Below are positions 1-8,031 of a stretch of 64,000 nt of DNA, piece after piece. Under the pieces are notes generated by a model that had not been told where the DNA came from, made no database searches, and worked only from the letters and a program-made list of their open reading frames with translations. Source of the DNA: Aquabacterium sp. (lineage in GTDB: Bacteria; Pseudomonadota; Gammaproteobacteria; Burkholderiales; Burkholderiaceae_C); assembly GCF_029946005.1 (NCBI RefSeq), contig NZ_JAQSDR010000014.1, positions 233,098 through 297,097 on the forward strand, written 5' to 3'. The position numbers were made by a program, and so were the translations under genes. Each line of letters opens with the position of its first letter. The first letter of the stretch is position 1.

Positions 1-537
1 AAGGGTATCCCGCCCTCCCTGCTGATCGCTGTGGCGGTGGGCTTCGCGGGCGTTGCGCTGGTGCTGCGCCCTACCCTCCAGCGCGATCAATGGTTGGACG
101 GCCTGATTGGCCTGACCTCGGGCATGCTGGCAGCCTGGGCTTATCTGCAGGTGGCCAGTCTGGGCCGCGCAGGTGAGCCCGAACACCGTGTGGTGTTTTA
201 CTTCTCGGTGTTTGGTGCCGTGTCTGGCTTGCTCATCAGCGGCGCCACGGTCGGCATGGGACAAGTGGCGTGGCACCAACCCAGCCCCATGGGTTGGGTC
301 TGGCTGCTGGGCGTGGGCACCTTTGCCACGCTGGCCCAGTTGGCCATGACCCGGGCCTATGCACGCGGTCAGGCATTGGTCATGGCCAGTTTGCAATACC
401 TGGGCATTGCGCATGCTTTCGTGCTGGGGGTCTGGATCTTTGATGATCCTGTGAATCCGCTGTCGCTGGTGGGCATGGGCTTGATCGTGCTGGCAGGCAT
501 CGCGGCCACGCGGTCCAGTTCGGTGATCAAGGACTGA
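1..537 (+). CDS. EamA/DMT-family transporter, C-terminal part (cut by window edge)
   Basis: Coding is open from the first base (reading K-G-I-P-P-S-L-L) and ends with TGA at 537, so the 5' part of the gene lies outside the window. The visible 178 residues are mostly hydrophobic, with about five to six membrane spans. Small polar loops such as RPTLQRDQW and GRAGEPEH separate them, and a late motif reads TRAYARGQA ahead of the last two spans. This is the usual C-terminal EamA repeat of ten-span drug/metabolite exporters of the inner membrane. The substrate cannot be told. An internal GTG at 31 could be mistaken for a start, but the frame continues upstream of it. Confidence 0.85.
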   Translation, partial: KGIPPSLLIAVAVGFAGVALVLRPTLQRDQWLDGLIGLTSGMLAAWAYLQVASLGRAGEPEHRVVFYFSVFGAVSGLLISGATVGMGQVAWHQPSPMGWVWLLGVGTFATLAQLAMTRAYARGQALVMASLQYLGIAHAFVLGVWIFDDPVNPLSLVGMGLIVLAGIAATRSSSVIKD

Positions 538-652
538 AGATGTGCGCTGGCAGGGTGCCTTGCCTTAAGAGCGCGGGCGCGGGCTGGGGCGGTCTCCGAC
601 TCATCCCCGCCCCGCGCTGCCCAGACAAAGCGCCCCATCTCAAAGCATTGCA

Positions 653-1423
653 TCAATGCATGCTGTGCACGATGGTGCCAATCATCAGCAAGCCCACCAC
701 CAGCCAGAACAACTGCAAGAAGGTGTCCCGCCAGCTCAGCCGCTTTTGCAATTGCGGAATCAAATCCGCCACCGCCACATAGATGAAGCTGCTCGACGCC
801 ACCACCATCATGTAAGGCAGGTACTCCTGCCAAGGCGCGATCAGCACATAACCCAGCACGCCTCCCACCACCGCCGCCAGCCCTGAGATCGCGTTGTAGA
901 CCAGCGCCCGCGTGCGCGAAAAGCCAGCGTTCAGCAGAACGATGTAGTCGCCCACCTCTTGCGGGATCTCGTGCGCGATGATGGCCAACGCCGTCACCAG
1001 ACCCACTTGCGGATCGGCCAGGAAGGCCGCCGCGATCAGCAAGCCATCGCAGAAATTGTGGATGCTGTCACCCACCAGCACGCTCCAGCCACCACGGCCA
1101 GCCTGGGCCGCATCAAAACCATGGTGGTGGTGGTGGTCGTCATGCTCATGGTGGTGACCGTGGCGGTAAAGCTCGGCCTTTTCCAGCAGGAAGAAAAACA
1201 TCAACCCGACCAGCAAGGTCATGAACAAGGCATGAGGCGGCGCGGTGGACTCAAACGCCTCAGGCAACACGTGCAGCAAGGCGGTGCCCAGCAAAACCCC
1301 GGTCGACAGGCTCACCAGGTGGCGAACAATGAGGCTCAAAAGAGGGGCCGACAGGGCGGCGGCCAGCACCACGGAAGCCACGCCGCCCAACAAGGTGGCC
1401 AATACGATGTAAATCAAAGTCAT
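653..1423 (-). CDS. ZIP-family divalent metal transporter
   Basis: Inner-membrane protein of 256 residues with about eight spans, expected to import zinc or related divalent metals. Seen directly: a histidine-rich loop (HGHHHEHDDHHHHHG, near residue 90) between spans 3 and 4, and the paired metal-site motifs HNFCDG in span 4 and HEIPQE in span 5. Both are hallmarks of the ZIP family. The length is normal. The gene runs divergently from the exopolyphosphatase gene with only about 50 bp between them, so the promoters must be compact. The exact metal (Zn, Fe, Mn) is not decided by sequence. Confidence 0.9.
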   Translation of the reverse strand: MTLIYIVLATLLGGVASVVLAAALSAPLLSLIVRHLVSLSTGVLLGTALLHVLPEAFESTAPPHALFMTLLVGLMFFFLLEKAELYRHGHHHEHDDHHHHHGFDAAQAGRGGWSVLVGDSIHNFCDGLLIAAAFLADPQVGLVTALAIIAHEIPQEVGDYIVLLNAGFSRTRALVYNAISGLAAVVGGVLGYVLIAPWQEYLPYMMVVASSSFIYVAVADLIPQLQKRLSWRDTFLQLFWLVVGLLMIGTIVHSMH

Positions 1424-1474
1424 CGTGGGATCTTAGCAATGCTGTCAAGCGCCAAGTCACACATTGCGAAGACA

Positions 1475-3049
1475 ATGATCGATATGAACACGAACACCGC
1501 CGCCAAGACGATGCGAGCCACCTCTTTTCCCCTTGAAGCCAGTGAATGGCCGCATCTGCTGGCCTCGATCGACATGGGCTCCAACAGCTTCCGGCTGGAG
1601 ATCGCCGAGCTGAGCAAAGGCCGCTACAAGCGGATCGACTATTTGAAGGAAACCGTGCGCCTGGGCGCCGGCCTGGATGCTCAAGGCTTGCTGACCGAAG
1701 ACGCCACCCAGCGCGGCCTGGCCTGCCTGGCCCGCTTTGCGCAACGCCTGAAGGGCTTCGCGCCCTGGCAGGTGCGCGCCGTGGCCACGCAGACCCTGCG
1801 CGAGGCCCGCAACCGCGATGCATTCCTGGCGCGCGCCGACCAGGTGCTGGGTCACGAAATCGAAGTGATCTCTGGCCGCGAAGAAGCCCGGCTGATCTAC
1901 CAGGGCGTGGCCCGCCTGCAGCCCAATGAGTTGCCACGCCTGGTCATCGACATCGGCGGCCGTTCAACCGAGATGATCCTGGGCCACGGCCGCAGCGCGT
2001 TGCGCGCTGAGTCGTTCCGGGTGGGCAGTGTCAGTCTGTCGATGACGCATTTTCCGCAAGGCCGGTTCACGGCGCAGGCTTTTCGCAGCGCCCAGATCGC
2101 GGCGGGCGCCGAACTTGAAGAAGCCCTGACCCCCTTTGCCCGCGCCAACTGGAACGAAGCGCTGGGCTCATCCGGCACGGTGGGCGCGGTGTCTCAGATC
2201 CTGGTGGCCAATCAGATCAGCGATGGCAGCATCACGGCCGATGGGCTGCGCTGGTGCATGGAGCAGTGCCTGCAAGCCGGGTCGATGGACACGCTGACCC
2301 TGGCCGGGCTGAAGCCCGAACGCAAGGCCGTGCTGGGCGGTGGTTTGTCCATCCTTTACACCCTGGCCATTCATTTCGGCATCGAGTCCCTGCGCCCGGC
2401 CAAAGGCGCCTTGCGCCAAGGCGTGATCTTCGACCTGGAAGAGCGCATCGAGGCCGCCAGCAACCAACGGCAGCACGACCAACGCGACACCTCGGTGCGC
2501 GAGTTGCAGCGGCGCTTTCACGTGGACCTGTCGCAAGCCGACCGCGTTCGCCAGCGCGCCCTTGCACTGTGGGAGGGCCTGCATGAAGACGGCGCCCACC
2601 AGGCCGACAGCGACGCCGCACGCGAACTGGGCTGGGCGAGCGCCGTGCACGAGATCGGCATGATGGTGTCCCACCATGACCACCACCGCCACAGCGCCTA
2701 CCTGCTGGGCCACGTCGATGCACCGGGCTTCTCGCAATCGCAGCTGCGACACCTGGCCGGCCTGGTGCTTGGTCAGCGCGGTGAGTTGACCAAGCTGGCC
2801 GACCACCGGCAGGACACCGGCTTGATGAACCAGGTTTTGTGCCTGCGCCTGGCCACCATCCTGCACCACGCGCGCACCGCCTTGCCGGCCAACGTGGCGC
2901 AGTTGCGCACCTCACGTGGCAAAGCGGTATTGACCTTGGGCGAACAATGGGCCCAGCAAAGCCCACGCACCATGCACCTCCTGAGCGAAGAGGCTCAGCG
3001 TTGGGCCACTCAGGGTGACCGCACCCTGGTCATCAAGACCGAGGCTTGA
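1475..3049 (+). CDS. ppx: Exopolyphosphatase, Ppx/GppA family
   Basis: About 524 residues; hydrolyses inorganic polyphosphate from the chain end or, in GppA relatives, pppGpp. The N-terminal ASKHA phosphatase fold is visible: the ASIDMGSNSFRLEIAEL phosphate-1 region, a second loop reading VIDIGGRSTEMILG, then SSGTVGA and VLGGGLSIL. A helical HD-like C-terminal part follows (VHEIGMMVSHHDHHRHSAYLL). The second loop has Arg in place of the third Gly of the textbook IGGGSTE motif. The open frame runs upstream to 959, but that stretch is antisense to the ZIP gene. Possible starts are 1439, 1475, 1484 and 1511; 1475 is chosen because a purine-rich GCGAAGA precedes it. Its last 17 bases overlap the convergent lipoprotein gene. 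Confidence 0.85.
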   Translation: MIDMNTNTAAKTMRATSFPLEASEWPHLLASIDMGSNSFRLEIAELSKGRYKRIDYLKETVRLGAGLDAQGLLTEDATQRGLACLARFAQRLKGFAPWQVRAVATQTLREARNRDAFLARADQVLGHEIEVISGREEARLIYQGVARLQPNELPRLVIDIGGRSTEMILGHGRSALRAESFRVGSVSLSMTHFPQGRFTAQAFRSAQIAAGAELEEALTPFARANWNEALGSSGTVGAVSQILVANQISDGSITADGLRWCMEQCLQAGSMDTLTLAGLKPERKAVLGGGLSILYTLAIHFGIESLRPAKGALRQGVIFDLEERIEAASNQRQHDQRDTSVRELQRRFHVDLSQADRVRQRALALWEGLHEDGAHQADSDAARELGWASAVHEIGMMVSHHDHHRHSAYLLGHVDAPGFSQSQLRHLAGLVLGQRGELTKLADHRQDTGLMNQVLCLRLATILHHARTALPANVAQLRTSRGKAVLTLGEQWAQQSPRTMHLLSEEAQRWATQGDRTLVIKTEA

Positions 3050-3536
3050 CGGCGCCCTTCTGGGCACGCGGGTTGGTCGGCTTGGTCGTTGGCAGGGCCT
3101 TTCGGTAGACCGGACCCCACATGGGGTGCCCGGCTTCCGCCTTGGTCAAGGCAAAACCGGGGTCCGCCGCCCGCGCGGCCTTGAAGGCCTTGGCGCAAGC
3201 GATTTCGCGGCGGCTGGTGCAATAGATGAAGGCCAGGTGCTTGTGGGCGGTGGCCGCATCGGCAGGGGCCGTCAAGCCAGTTTGCAAAGCCGTGTTGAAC
3301 TGGGTCTCGGCGATCGTGTATTGCGCAGCCTGGTAGGCCTTGAGACCTTGCGCCAAAGCCGCCTCGGCGGGTTTGACCACAGGCGCGGCCGACGCCACCA
3401 CCGCCACGAGCGGCCCTGCAGCCACCAGACTCGGCGCTGGCGGCACCGCCTTCGGGGGCGTATCGCAAGCGGACAACAGCAGCAAGGCCACGACGGCGGT
3501 CAAGCGTTTGAAAGCGAAATGGGCATGAATGCGCAT
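3033..3536 (-). CDS. TssQ-like lipoprotein with TPR-like region
   Basis: Protein of 167 residues with a lipoprotein signal (hydrophobic run, then LLSACD; lipid-modified Cys near residue 24) and an Ala/Pro-rich linker. The C-terminal half resembles the family named TssQ, T6SS-associated lipoproteins of Burkholderiales: the pattern AHKHLAFIYC..R..CAKAFKAARAADPGFAL followed by AGHPMWGPVYR fits it well. The start lies 12 bp after the stop of the kinase gene, so the two are probably co-transcribed. No other type VI secretion genes are in the window, so the link to secretion is from family naming only. An adaptor for the neighbouring kinase is equally possible. Confidence 0.7.
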   Translation of the reverse strand: MRIHAHFAFKRLTAVVALLLLSACDTPPKAVPPAPSLVAAGPLVAVVASAAPVVKPAEAALAQGLKAYQAAQYTIAETQFNTALQTGLTAPADAATAHKHLAFIYCTSRREIACAKAFKAARAADPGFALTKAEAGHPMWGPVYRKALPTTKPTNPRAQKGAVKPRS

Positions 3537-3548
3537 GGAGCCTCGCGG

Positions 3549-5123
3549 TCAGAATTGGTGGTTGATGCTGACCGGTGCGCCAGCCTTCACATCCACCGTC
3601 TTGCGCAGTGGAGATGCGTCGCCGTTGCGGATGGTCAAGGTGTGTTTGCCAACGGGCAGCTTGAGTTGCGTCATGGGTGGGGTCACGCCCAAGGAGCGGT
3701 CACCTTCAAACACCTCGCCCCAGGGGCTGATGGTCAGCTTGACGACGCCGCTGGGCACGGCCACAGGCTTGCTGATGCTCGTCGCCACAACATTCGTGGC
3801 CTCCATGACGACTGGAGCAGGCGCCACGGCCGCTGGCTCAGCAGGGGCGGGGGTTGGCGCAGTCTCCGACAGCACAGGCACAGGCGCCATCGGCGTTGCG
3901 GCGGGCACTGCCTTGGCCGCGACTGGCGCCACGGCCGCCATCGTCTCATCAGGTTTGGCGCTTGAGCGCTCTTGCCAAACGAACCAGCCCAGACCACCCA
4001 GCGCGGTCAACCAACCGGCCGCCGCCAAGGACCACATCCAGGATCGCGAGACCTTCTGACCAGACTTGCTGGAGCCCGACGCGCGTGAAGACGACGATGA
4101 ACCAACCCCTGATTGCGGAACATCACCCTGCTGACTCAACCAGTCGCGCAAGGCTTGAGACAAAGCACGCGCCGAGCGAGTGCGCACCGCAACATCACGC
4201 TCCATGGCCTTGGCCACGATCTCAGACAAGGCCTTGGGCACCTCGGGATTGATTTCATGCGGGGCAAGCACCTCGCCCTTCAAGACCGCGTAGGCAATCT
4301 CGTCCAGGCTGTTGCCCGTGAAAGGCCGCTTGGTGGTCAGCAACTCGTACAGCACCACGCCGAGCGAGTACACATCGGCACGCCGATCCGTCGGCTCCTG
4401 GCGCACCTGCTCGGGCGCCATGTAATACGGCGAGCCGCCAAACACTTCCTGAAAACGACTTTGCTCGTCATCGCGGCCCATGGACTCGGCCTGGCGAATG
4501 CGCGCAATGCCGAAATCGAGCACGCGGGGTGAGGTGCGCCCCACCATGAAGATGTTGGCCGGTTTGATGTCGCGGTGGATCACGCCCTTGTGGTGGGCGT
4601 AGGACAAGGCATCGGCCACGCGCCGCACGATCAAGGCGGCCTGTGCGGGCGTCGGCTTCCAGCCCAGCGTGAGCAGTTGCCGCAGGTCTTTGCCGCGCAA
4701 CAGCTCCATCGCGATGTAGGTGCCCTGCTCGCTCAAACCCGCGTCGTACATGGTCACGATGTGGGGGTTGTTCAGGCTGCCCGCGGCCTTGGCCTCGTTC
4801 AGGAACAGGGCGTTGAACTGCTCGCGGTTTTCAGCTGGCAGGTCCACGTTCAAGGTTTTGATCGCGATCAGGCGCGACAGCAAAGGGTCGTGCGCCGCGT
4901 AAACCGTGCCCAGGCCGCCCGCGCCAATCTTGTACTTCAGCGCGTAGCGGCCAATGTGCCCGATGGTGGGCAGCAGGTCGGGCCGGGCCTTGGGGACTTC
5001 GCTGGGGTCGGGTTCGGGCAGCGGGCGCGTCTGCGCAACGGTGTCCGGATCGTCGCCCGGAATGGGCTCGCCATCCTCGTCCAAAGGACGAGTCACCGCC
5101 GGGTTGAAGTCAGGCACGGCCAC
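3549..5123 (-). CDS. Membrane Ser/Thr protein kinase with C-terminal PEGA domain
   Basis: 524 residues. The Hanks-type kinase domain spans about residues 60-330: glycine loop GAGGLGTVY, Lys in AIKT (residue 89), Glu110, catalytic loop HRDIKPAN (Asp185), DFG at 203-205 and APE in YYMAPEQ. All key residues are present, so it should be active. A Ser-rich linker is followed by one membrane span (about 363-383), then an Ala/Pro-rich periplasmic stretch and a PEGA-like domain (about 455-524: ISPWGEVFEGDRSLGVTP, LPVGKHTLTI). The catalytic domain faces the cytoplasm. The gene sits 4 bp after nusB and just before the TssQ-like lipoprotein gene. PpkA-like kinases of type VI secretion share this plan; the real substrate is unknown. 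Confidence 0.9.
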   Translation of the reverse strand: MAVPDFNPAVTRPLDEDGEPIPGDDPDTVAQTRPLPEPDPSEVPKARPDLLPTIGHIGRYALKYKIGAGGLGTVYAAHDPLLSRLIAIKTLNVDLPAENREQFNALFLNEAKAAGSLNNPHIVTMYDAGLSEQGTYIAMELLRGKDLRQLLTLGWKPTPAQAALIVRRVADALSYAHHKGVIHRDIKPANIFMVGRTSPRVLDFGIARIRQAESMGRDDEQSRFQEVFGGSPYYMAPEQVRQEPTDRRADVYSLGVVLYELLTTKRPFTGNSLDEIAYAVLKGEVLAPHEINPEVPKALSEIVAKAMERDVAVRTRSARALSQALRDWLSQQGDVPQSGVGSSSSSRASGSSKSGQKVSRSWMWSLAAAGWLTALGGLGWFVWQERSSAKPDETMAAVAPVAAKAVPAATPMAPVPVLSETAPTPAPAEPAAVAPAPVVMEATNVVATSISKPVAVPSGVVKLTISPWGEVFEGDRSLGVTPPMTQLKLPVGKHTLTIRNGDASPLRKTVDVKAGAPVSINHQF

Positions 5124-5127
5124 AGTG

Positions 5128-5667
5128 TCAGCGCGGCCCCGAGCGTGTGGAGCGCACTTCGTCAGGACGCAGCACCGGCGCCAGGTGGTCCAGCACGCCG
5201 TTCACGTACTTGTGGCCATCGGTGCCACCAAAACTCTTCGCCAACTCAACCGCCTCATTGATCGCAACCTTGTAGGGCACGTCCATGCAATGGGTCAACT
5301 CGTAGGCGCCAATCCACAACACCGCGTGCTCGACGGGTGAGAGCTCTTTGACCGGGCGGTCCAGGAACTTGGACAAGGCTTCGTCAAGCTGCACATGCTG
5401 GTCGATGCAGCCATGCAGCAATGCGTCGTAATGCGAGCGGTCGGACTTGGCGAACTCTTCCAGTTCGCGCACATGCGCGTCGATGCTGCTGGCGTCACGG
5501 CTGTTCAACTGCCATTCATACAGGCCTTGCAAGGCGAACTCGCGGGCGCGGCGGCGGGATGACTTGGCACGGTCGCGACCAGGCACGCCACCCGCGTTCT
5601 TGCGGGCCGGGCGCGCGGCAGGGGACGTGCCGACGGCGTCGTCCTTGGGGGTCTCGGGAGTGCTCAC
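5128..5667 (-). CDS. nusB: Transcription antitermination factor NusB
   Basis: 179 residues. NusB binds boxA RNA with NusE (S10) in rRNA antitermination complexes. Recognised by [16 protein letters not shown] at the start of the conserved all-helical domain, then [16 protein letters not shown] and [16 protein letters not shown]...HKYVNGVLD, the typical C-terminal signature. A 35-residue basic, Ala/Pro-rich N-terminal extension precedes the domain. The start overlaps the ribH stop by 4 bases (ATGA type), so the two are translationally coupled, a common ribH-nusB arrangement. Confidence 0.95.
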   Translation of the reverse strand: MSTPETPKDDAVGTSPAARPARKNAGGVPGRDRAKSSRRRAREFALQGLYEWQLNSRDASSIDAHVRELEEFAKSDRSHYDALLHGCIDQHVQLDEALSKFLDRPVKELSPVEHAVLWIGAYELTHCMDVPYKVAINEAVELAKSFGGTDGHKYVNGVLDHLAPVLRPDEVRSTRSGPR

Positions 5668-6128
5668 AGCAGGTCGTCCAGCAAATTGGCCATTTCAACG
5701 GCAACGCGGGCCGCGTCACGGCCCTTTTCTTCAACACGGGCTTCGGCCTGGGCCTGATCTTCCACCGTCAGGATGGCATTGGCAATCGGCAGGTGGTGGT
5801 CCAAACTGACCCGGGTCACGCCCGCACCACTTTCGTTGGCCACCAATTCGAAGTGATAGGTCTCACCACGGATGATGCAACCCAGGGCGATCAGAGCGTC
5901 GAAACGCTCACTGTCGGCCATGGCCTGCAAAGCAGTCGGCACCTCCAGGGCGCCGGGCACAGTGACGTGCTGGATGTGCTTGGCGACCACCCCCAGGGCG
6001 ACGAGTTCGTTGATGCAAACCTCGGCCAATCGGCCGGTCAGATCGTGGTTGAAACGAGCCTGGACGATCCCGATGCGCAATTCGCGCCCGTCGAGTCGGC
6101 CGGCTTGTCCTTTGTCAGCGCCTTGCAT
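5664..6128 (-). CDS. ribH: 6,7-dimethyl-8-ribityllumazine synthase
   Basis: 154 residues, normal length. Condenses the ribityl-amino-pyrimidinedione with 3,4-dihydroxy-2-butanone 4-phosphate in the penultimate riboflavin step, in an icosahedral or pentameric assembly. Motifs: [44 protein letters not shown] and [13 protein letters not shown], including the active-site His region. It lies downstream of ribBA with a 53 bp gap and overlaps nusB by 4 bases. Confidence 0.96.
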   Translation of the reverse strand: MQGADKGQAGRLDGRELRIGIVQARFNHDLTGRLAEVCINELVALGVVAKHIQHVTVPGALEVPTALQAMADSERFDALIALGCIIRGETYHFELVANESGAGVTRVSLDHHLPIANAILTVEDQAQAEARVEEKGRDAARVAVEMANLLDDLL

Positions 6129-6181
6129 GTGTTGTGGTCCTGAAAAAAGAGCGAGTGGGAGTCAAAAAAGAGCGAGAAAAA

Positions 6182-7297
6182 TCAGTGCGAAGGCGCCAGG
6201 CTCTGGCCATCGGCCGTGAGGAAGCCCGTGACCTCCAGGCCGAAGCCCACCATGCTGGGCAGGCGTTGCTGATTGCCCATCAGCTTCATGCGTTGCACGC
6301 CCAGGTTGCGCAAGATTTGCGCGCCCACGCCGTAGGTGCGCAGGTCGGGCGGGGTGCGCGGAACTTCGCCGGGGTTGGTGGGCAACAGGCGGTCCATCAA
6401 ACGAACGGATTCTTCGCCCGCATTCAGCAAAACGACCACACCACGACCAGCTTGCTGCACAGCGGCCAAAGCCTTGGGCAGCGGCCACGAGTGGCTGGGC
6501 GCACCAGCGTCCAGCCAGTCCAGCACCGACAGGGGTTCGTGCACGCGCACCATCACCTCGTCCGTGCAGCTCCACTGGCCCAGGCTCAAGGCCAGGTGGA
6601 TGCCGCCCATGCGGTCGCGGAACACCTTGGCGTCGAAGGTGCCTTCAGGGGTCACCATGGGGCGCTCGCCCACGCATTCGATCAACGATTCGTTGCGGCT
6701 GCGGTATTCGATCAGGGCCGCGATGGTGCCGATCTTCAGGCCGTGCTCTTTGGCGAAGACTTCCAGGTCCGGCAAACGGGCCATGGTGCCGTCGTCTTTC
6801 ATGATCTCGCAGATCACCGAGGTGGGCGACAGGCCCGCCATGCCCGCCAGGTCGCAACCTGCTTCGGTGTGACCTGCACGCATGAGCACGCCGCCATCCT
6901 GCGCCTGCAATGGGAAGATGTGGCCGGGCTGGACCAAGTCAGTCGCCTTGGCATCGCGTGCCACGGCGGCCTGCACGGTGCGGGCGCGGTCGGCGGCTGA
7001 AATGCCGGTGGTCACGCCTTCGGTGGCCTCGATGGACACGGTGAAGGCCGTGCCGTGCTTGGTGCCGTTGCGCGTGGCCATCGGCGGCAGCTGCAGCCGC
7101 TCGCACCGGTCGCGCGTCAGCGTCAGGCAAATGAGGCCACGGCCGAAGCGGGCCATGAAATTAATCGCCTCGGGGGTGACATGATCGGCCGCGAGGACCA
7201 AGTCGCCTTCGTTTTCGCGGTCTTCTTCATCCACCAGGATGACCATGCGACCAGCGGCCAATTCGGCGATCAGCTCAGGAATAGGGGATATGGGCAT
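6182..7297 (-). CDS. ribBA: RibBA: active DHBP synthase domain plus degenerate GTP cyclohydrolase II domain
   Basis: 371 residues. The N-terminal half (about 1-200) is 3,4-dihydroxy-2-butanone 4-phosphate synthase with intact motifs: DEEDRENEGDLV, HGTAFTVSIEA, GVTTGISA and GHIFPLQA..GGVLMRAGHTEA. The C-terminal half aligns with GTP cyclohydrolase II only in outline (start VMVRVHEPLSVLD, end LRTYGVGAQILRNLGVQ). The three zinc cysteines expected in the CLTGDxxxSxRCDCG region are absent (here ...LDAGAPSHSWPLPKALAAV), and the EGRGIGL-type loop is missing. It therefore probably supplies only the RibB reaction. A separate ribA should exist elsewhere. It lies between ribE and ribH on the same strand. 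Confidence 0.93.
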   Translation of the reverse strand: MPISPIPELIAELAAGRMVILVDEEDRENEGDLVLAADHVTPEAINFMARFGRGLICLTLTRDRCERLQLPPMATRNGTKHGTAFTVSIEATEGVTTGISAADRARTVQAAVARDAKATDLVQPGHIFPLQAQDGGVLMRAGHTEAGCDLAGMAGLSPTSVICEIMKDDGTMARLPDLEVFAKEHGLKIGTIAALIEYRSRNESLIECVGERPMVTPEGTFDAKVFRDRMGGIHLALSLGQWSCTDEVMVRVHEPLSVLDWLDAGAPSHSWPLPKALAAVQQAGRGVVVLLNAGEESVRLMDRLLPTNPGEVPRTPPDLRTYGVGAQILRNLGVQRMKLMGNQQRLPSMVGFGLEVTGFLTADGQSLAPSH

Positions 7298-7368
7298 CCC
7301 GCGATTGTAGGCGGGCGGGCCTGCTCATTGCTGCAAAACACGGGGGAAACCCGAGAAGAACCTCGCAT

Positions 7369-8004
7369 TCATGGCGCGATTCGGCCCGCGCTGTTCAACA
7401 TTCTTTCCACATAGCGGGCGATCAGGTCCACTTCCAGGTTGACCGGTGAGCCCGCCTTGAGCTGACCCAGGGCTGTGTTTTCGACCGTGTGGGGGATCAG
7501 GTTGATGCTGAACTCGGCATGCCCGTCGGCTTGGTCTTCCACCCGGTTGACCGTCAGGCTCACGCCATTGATGGTGATGGAGCCCTTGTAGGCCAGGAAT
7601 CGGGCCAGGCTTTGGGGCGCGCGGATGCGCAACTCCCACGACTCTCCCACGGGCGCGAAATGGCTCACCGTGCCCACCCCGTCCACATGGCCCGTCACCA
7701 GGTGACCGCCCAGGCGATCGTGCGCACGCAGGGCTTTTTCCAAGTTCACGGCGCCCAACGCGCCCAAGCCCACCGTGCGGGCCAGGCTTTCGGCCGACAC
7801 ATCGATGGTGAAGCGGGCCGCGGGCGCGTCGAAAGTCGTCACGGTCATGCAGGCGCCATTGATGGCGATGCTGTCGCCGAGGCCCACATCGTCCACGAAG
7901 CCGGTGGGTGCCTGCAGGGTGAGGCGACGCCCGTGGCTGGGGTCAGCCCCCAGGGACTGCGATTCGATGATCTGGCCAACGCCAGTGATGATGCCGGTGA
8001 ACAT
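7369..8004 (-). CDS. ribE: Riboflavin synthase alpha chain
   Basis: 211 residues, normal length. Dismutates two 6,7-dimethyl-8-ribityllumazine molecules to riboflavin, as a trimer. Two homologous lumazine-binding repeats are seen: MFTGIITGVGQI at the N-terminus with SIAINGACMTV, and a second set GHLVTGHVDGVG with SITINGVSLTV. The gene begins 27 bp after the ribD stop and is followed by a 71 bp gap to ribBA; the block appears to be one operon. Confidence 0.96.
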   Translation of the reverse strand: MFTGIITGVGQIIESQSLGADPSHGRRLTLQAPTGFVDDVGLGDSIAINGACMTVTTFDAPAARFTIDVSAESLARTVGLGALGAVNLEKALRAHDRLGGHLVTGHVDGVGTVSHFAPVGESWELRIRAPQSLARFLAYKGSITINGVSLTVNRVEDQADGHAEFSINLIPHTVENTALGQLKAGSPVNLEVDLIARYVERMLNSAGRIAP

Positions 8005-8031
8005 GGGTGGAGCAAAACCTGTATGTGAAAA

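Noticed and set aside
1100..1160. Simple-sequence repeat (CATGGTGGTGG-like) as a phase-variable tract
   Set aside because: It is the His-rich metal loop of the ZIP transporter in coding frame; the codons are mixed rather than a pure repeat.
959..1474. Open frame extending the exopolyphosphatase by about 170 residues upstream
   Set aside because: It is antisense to the ZIP transporter gene and encodes low-complexity His/Gln-rich sequence; the phosphatase domain begins after 1511.
7298..7368. FMN riboswitch before ribBA
   Set aside because: Only 71 bp separate ribE and ribBA and none of the conserved RFN element segments can be found.
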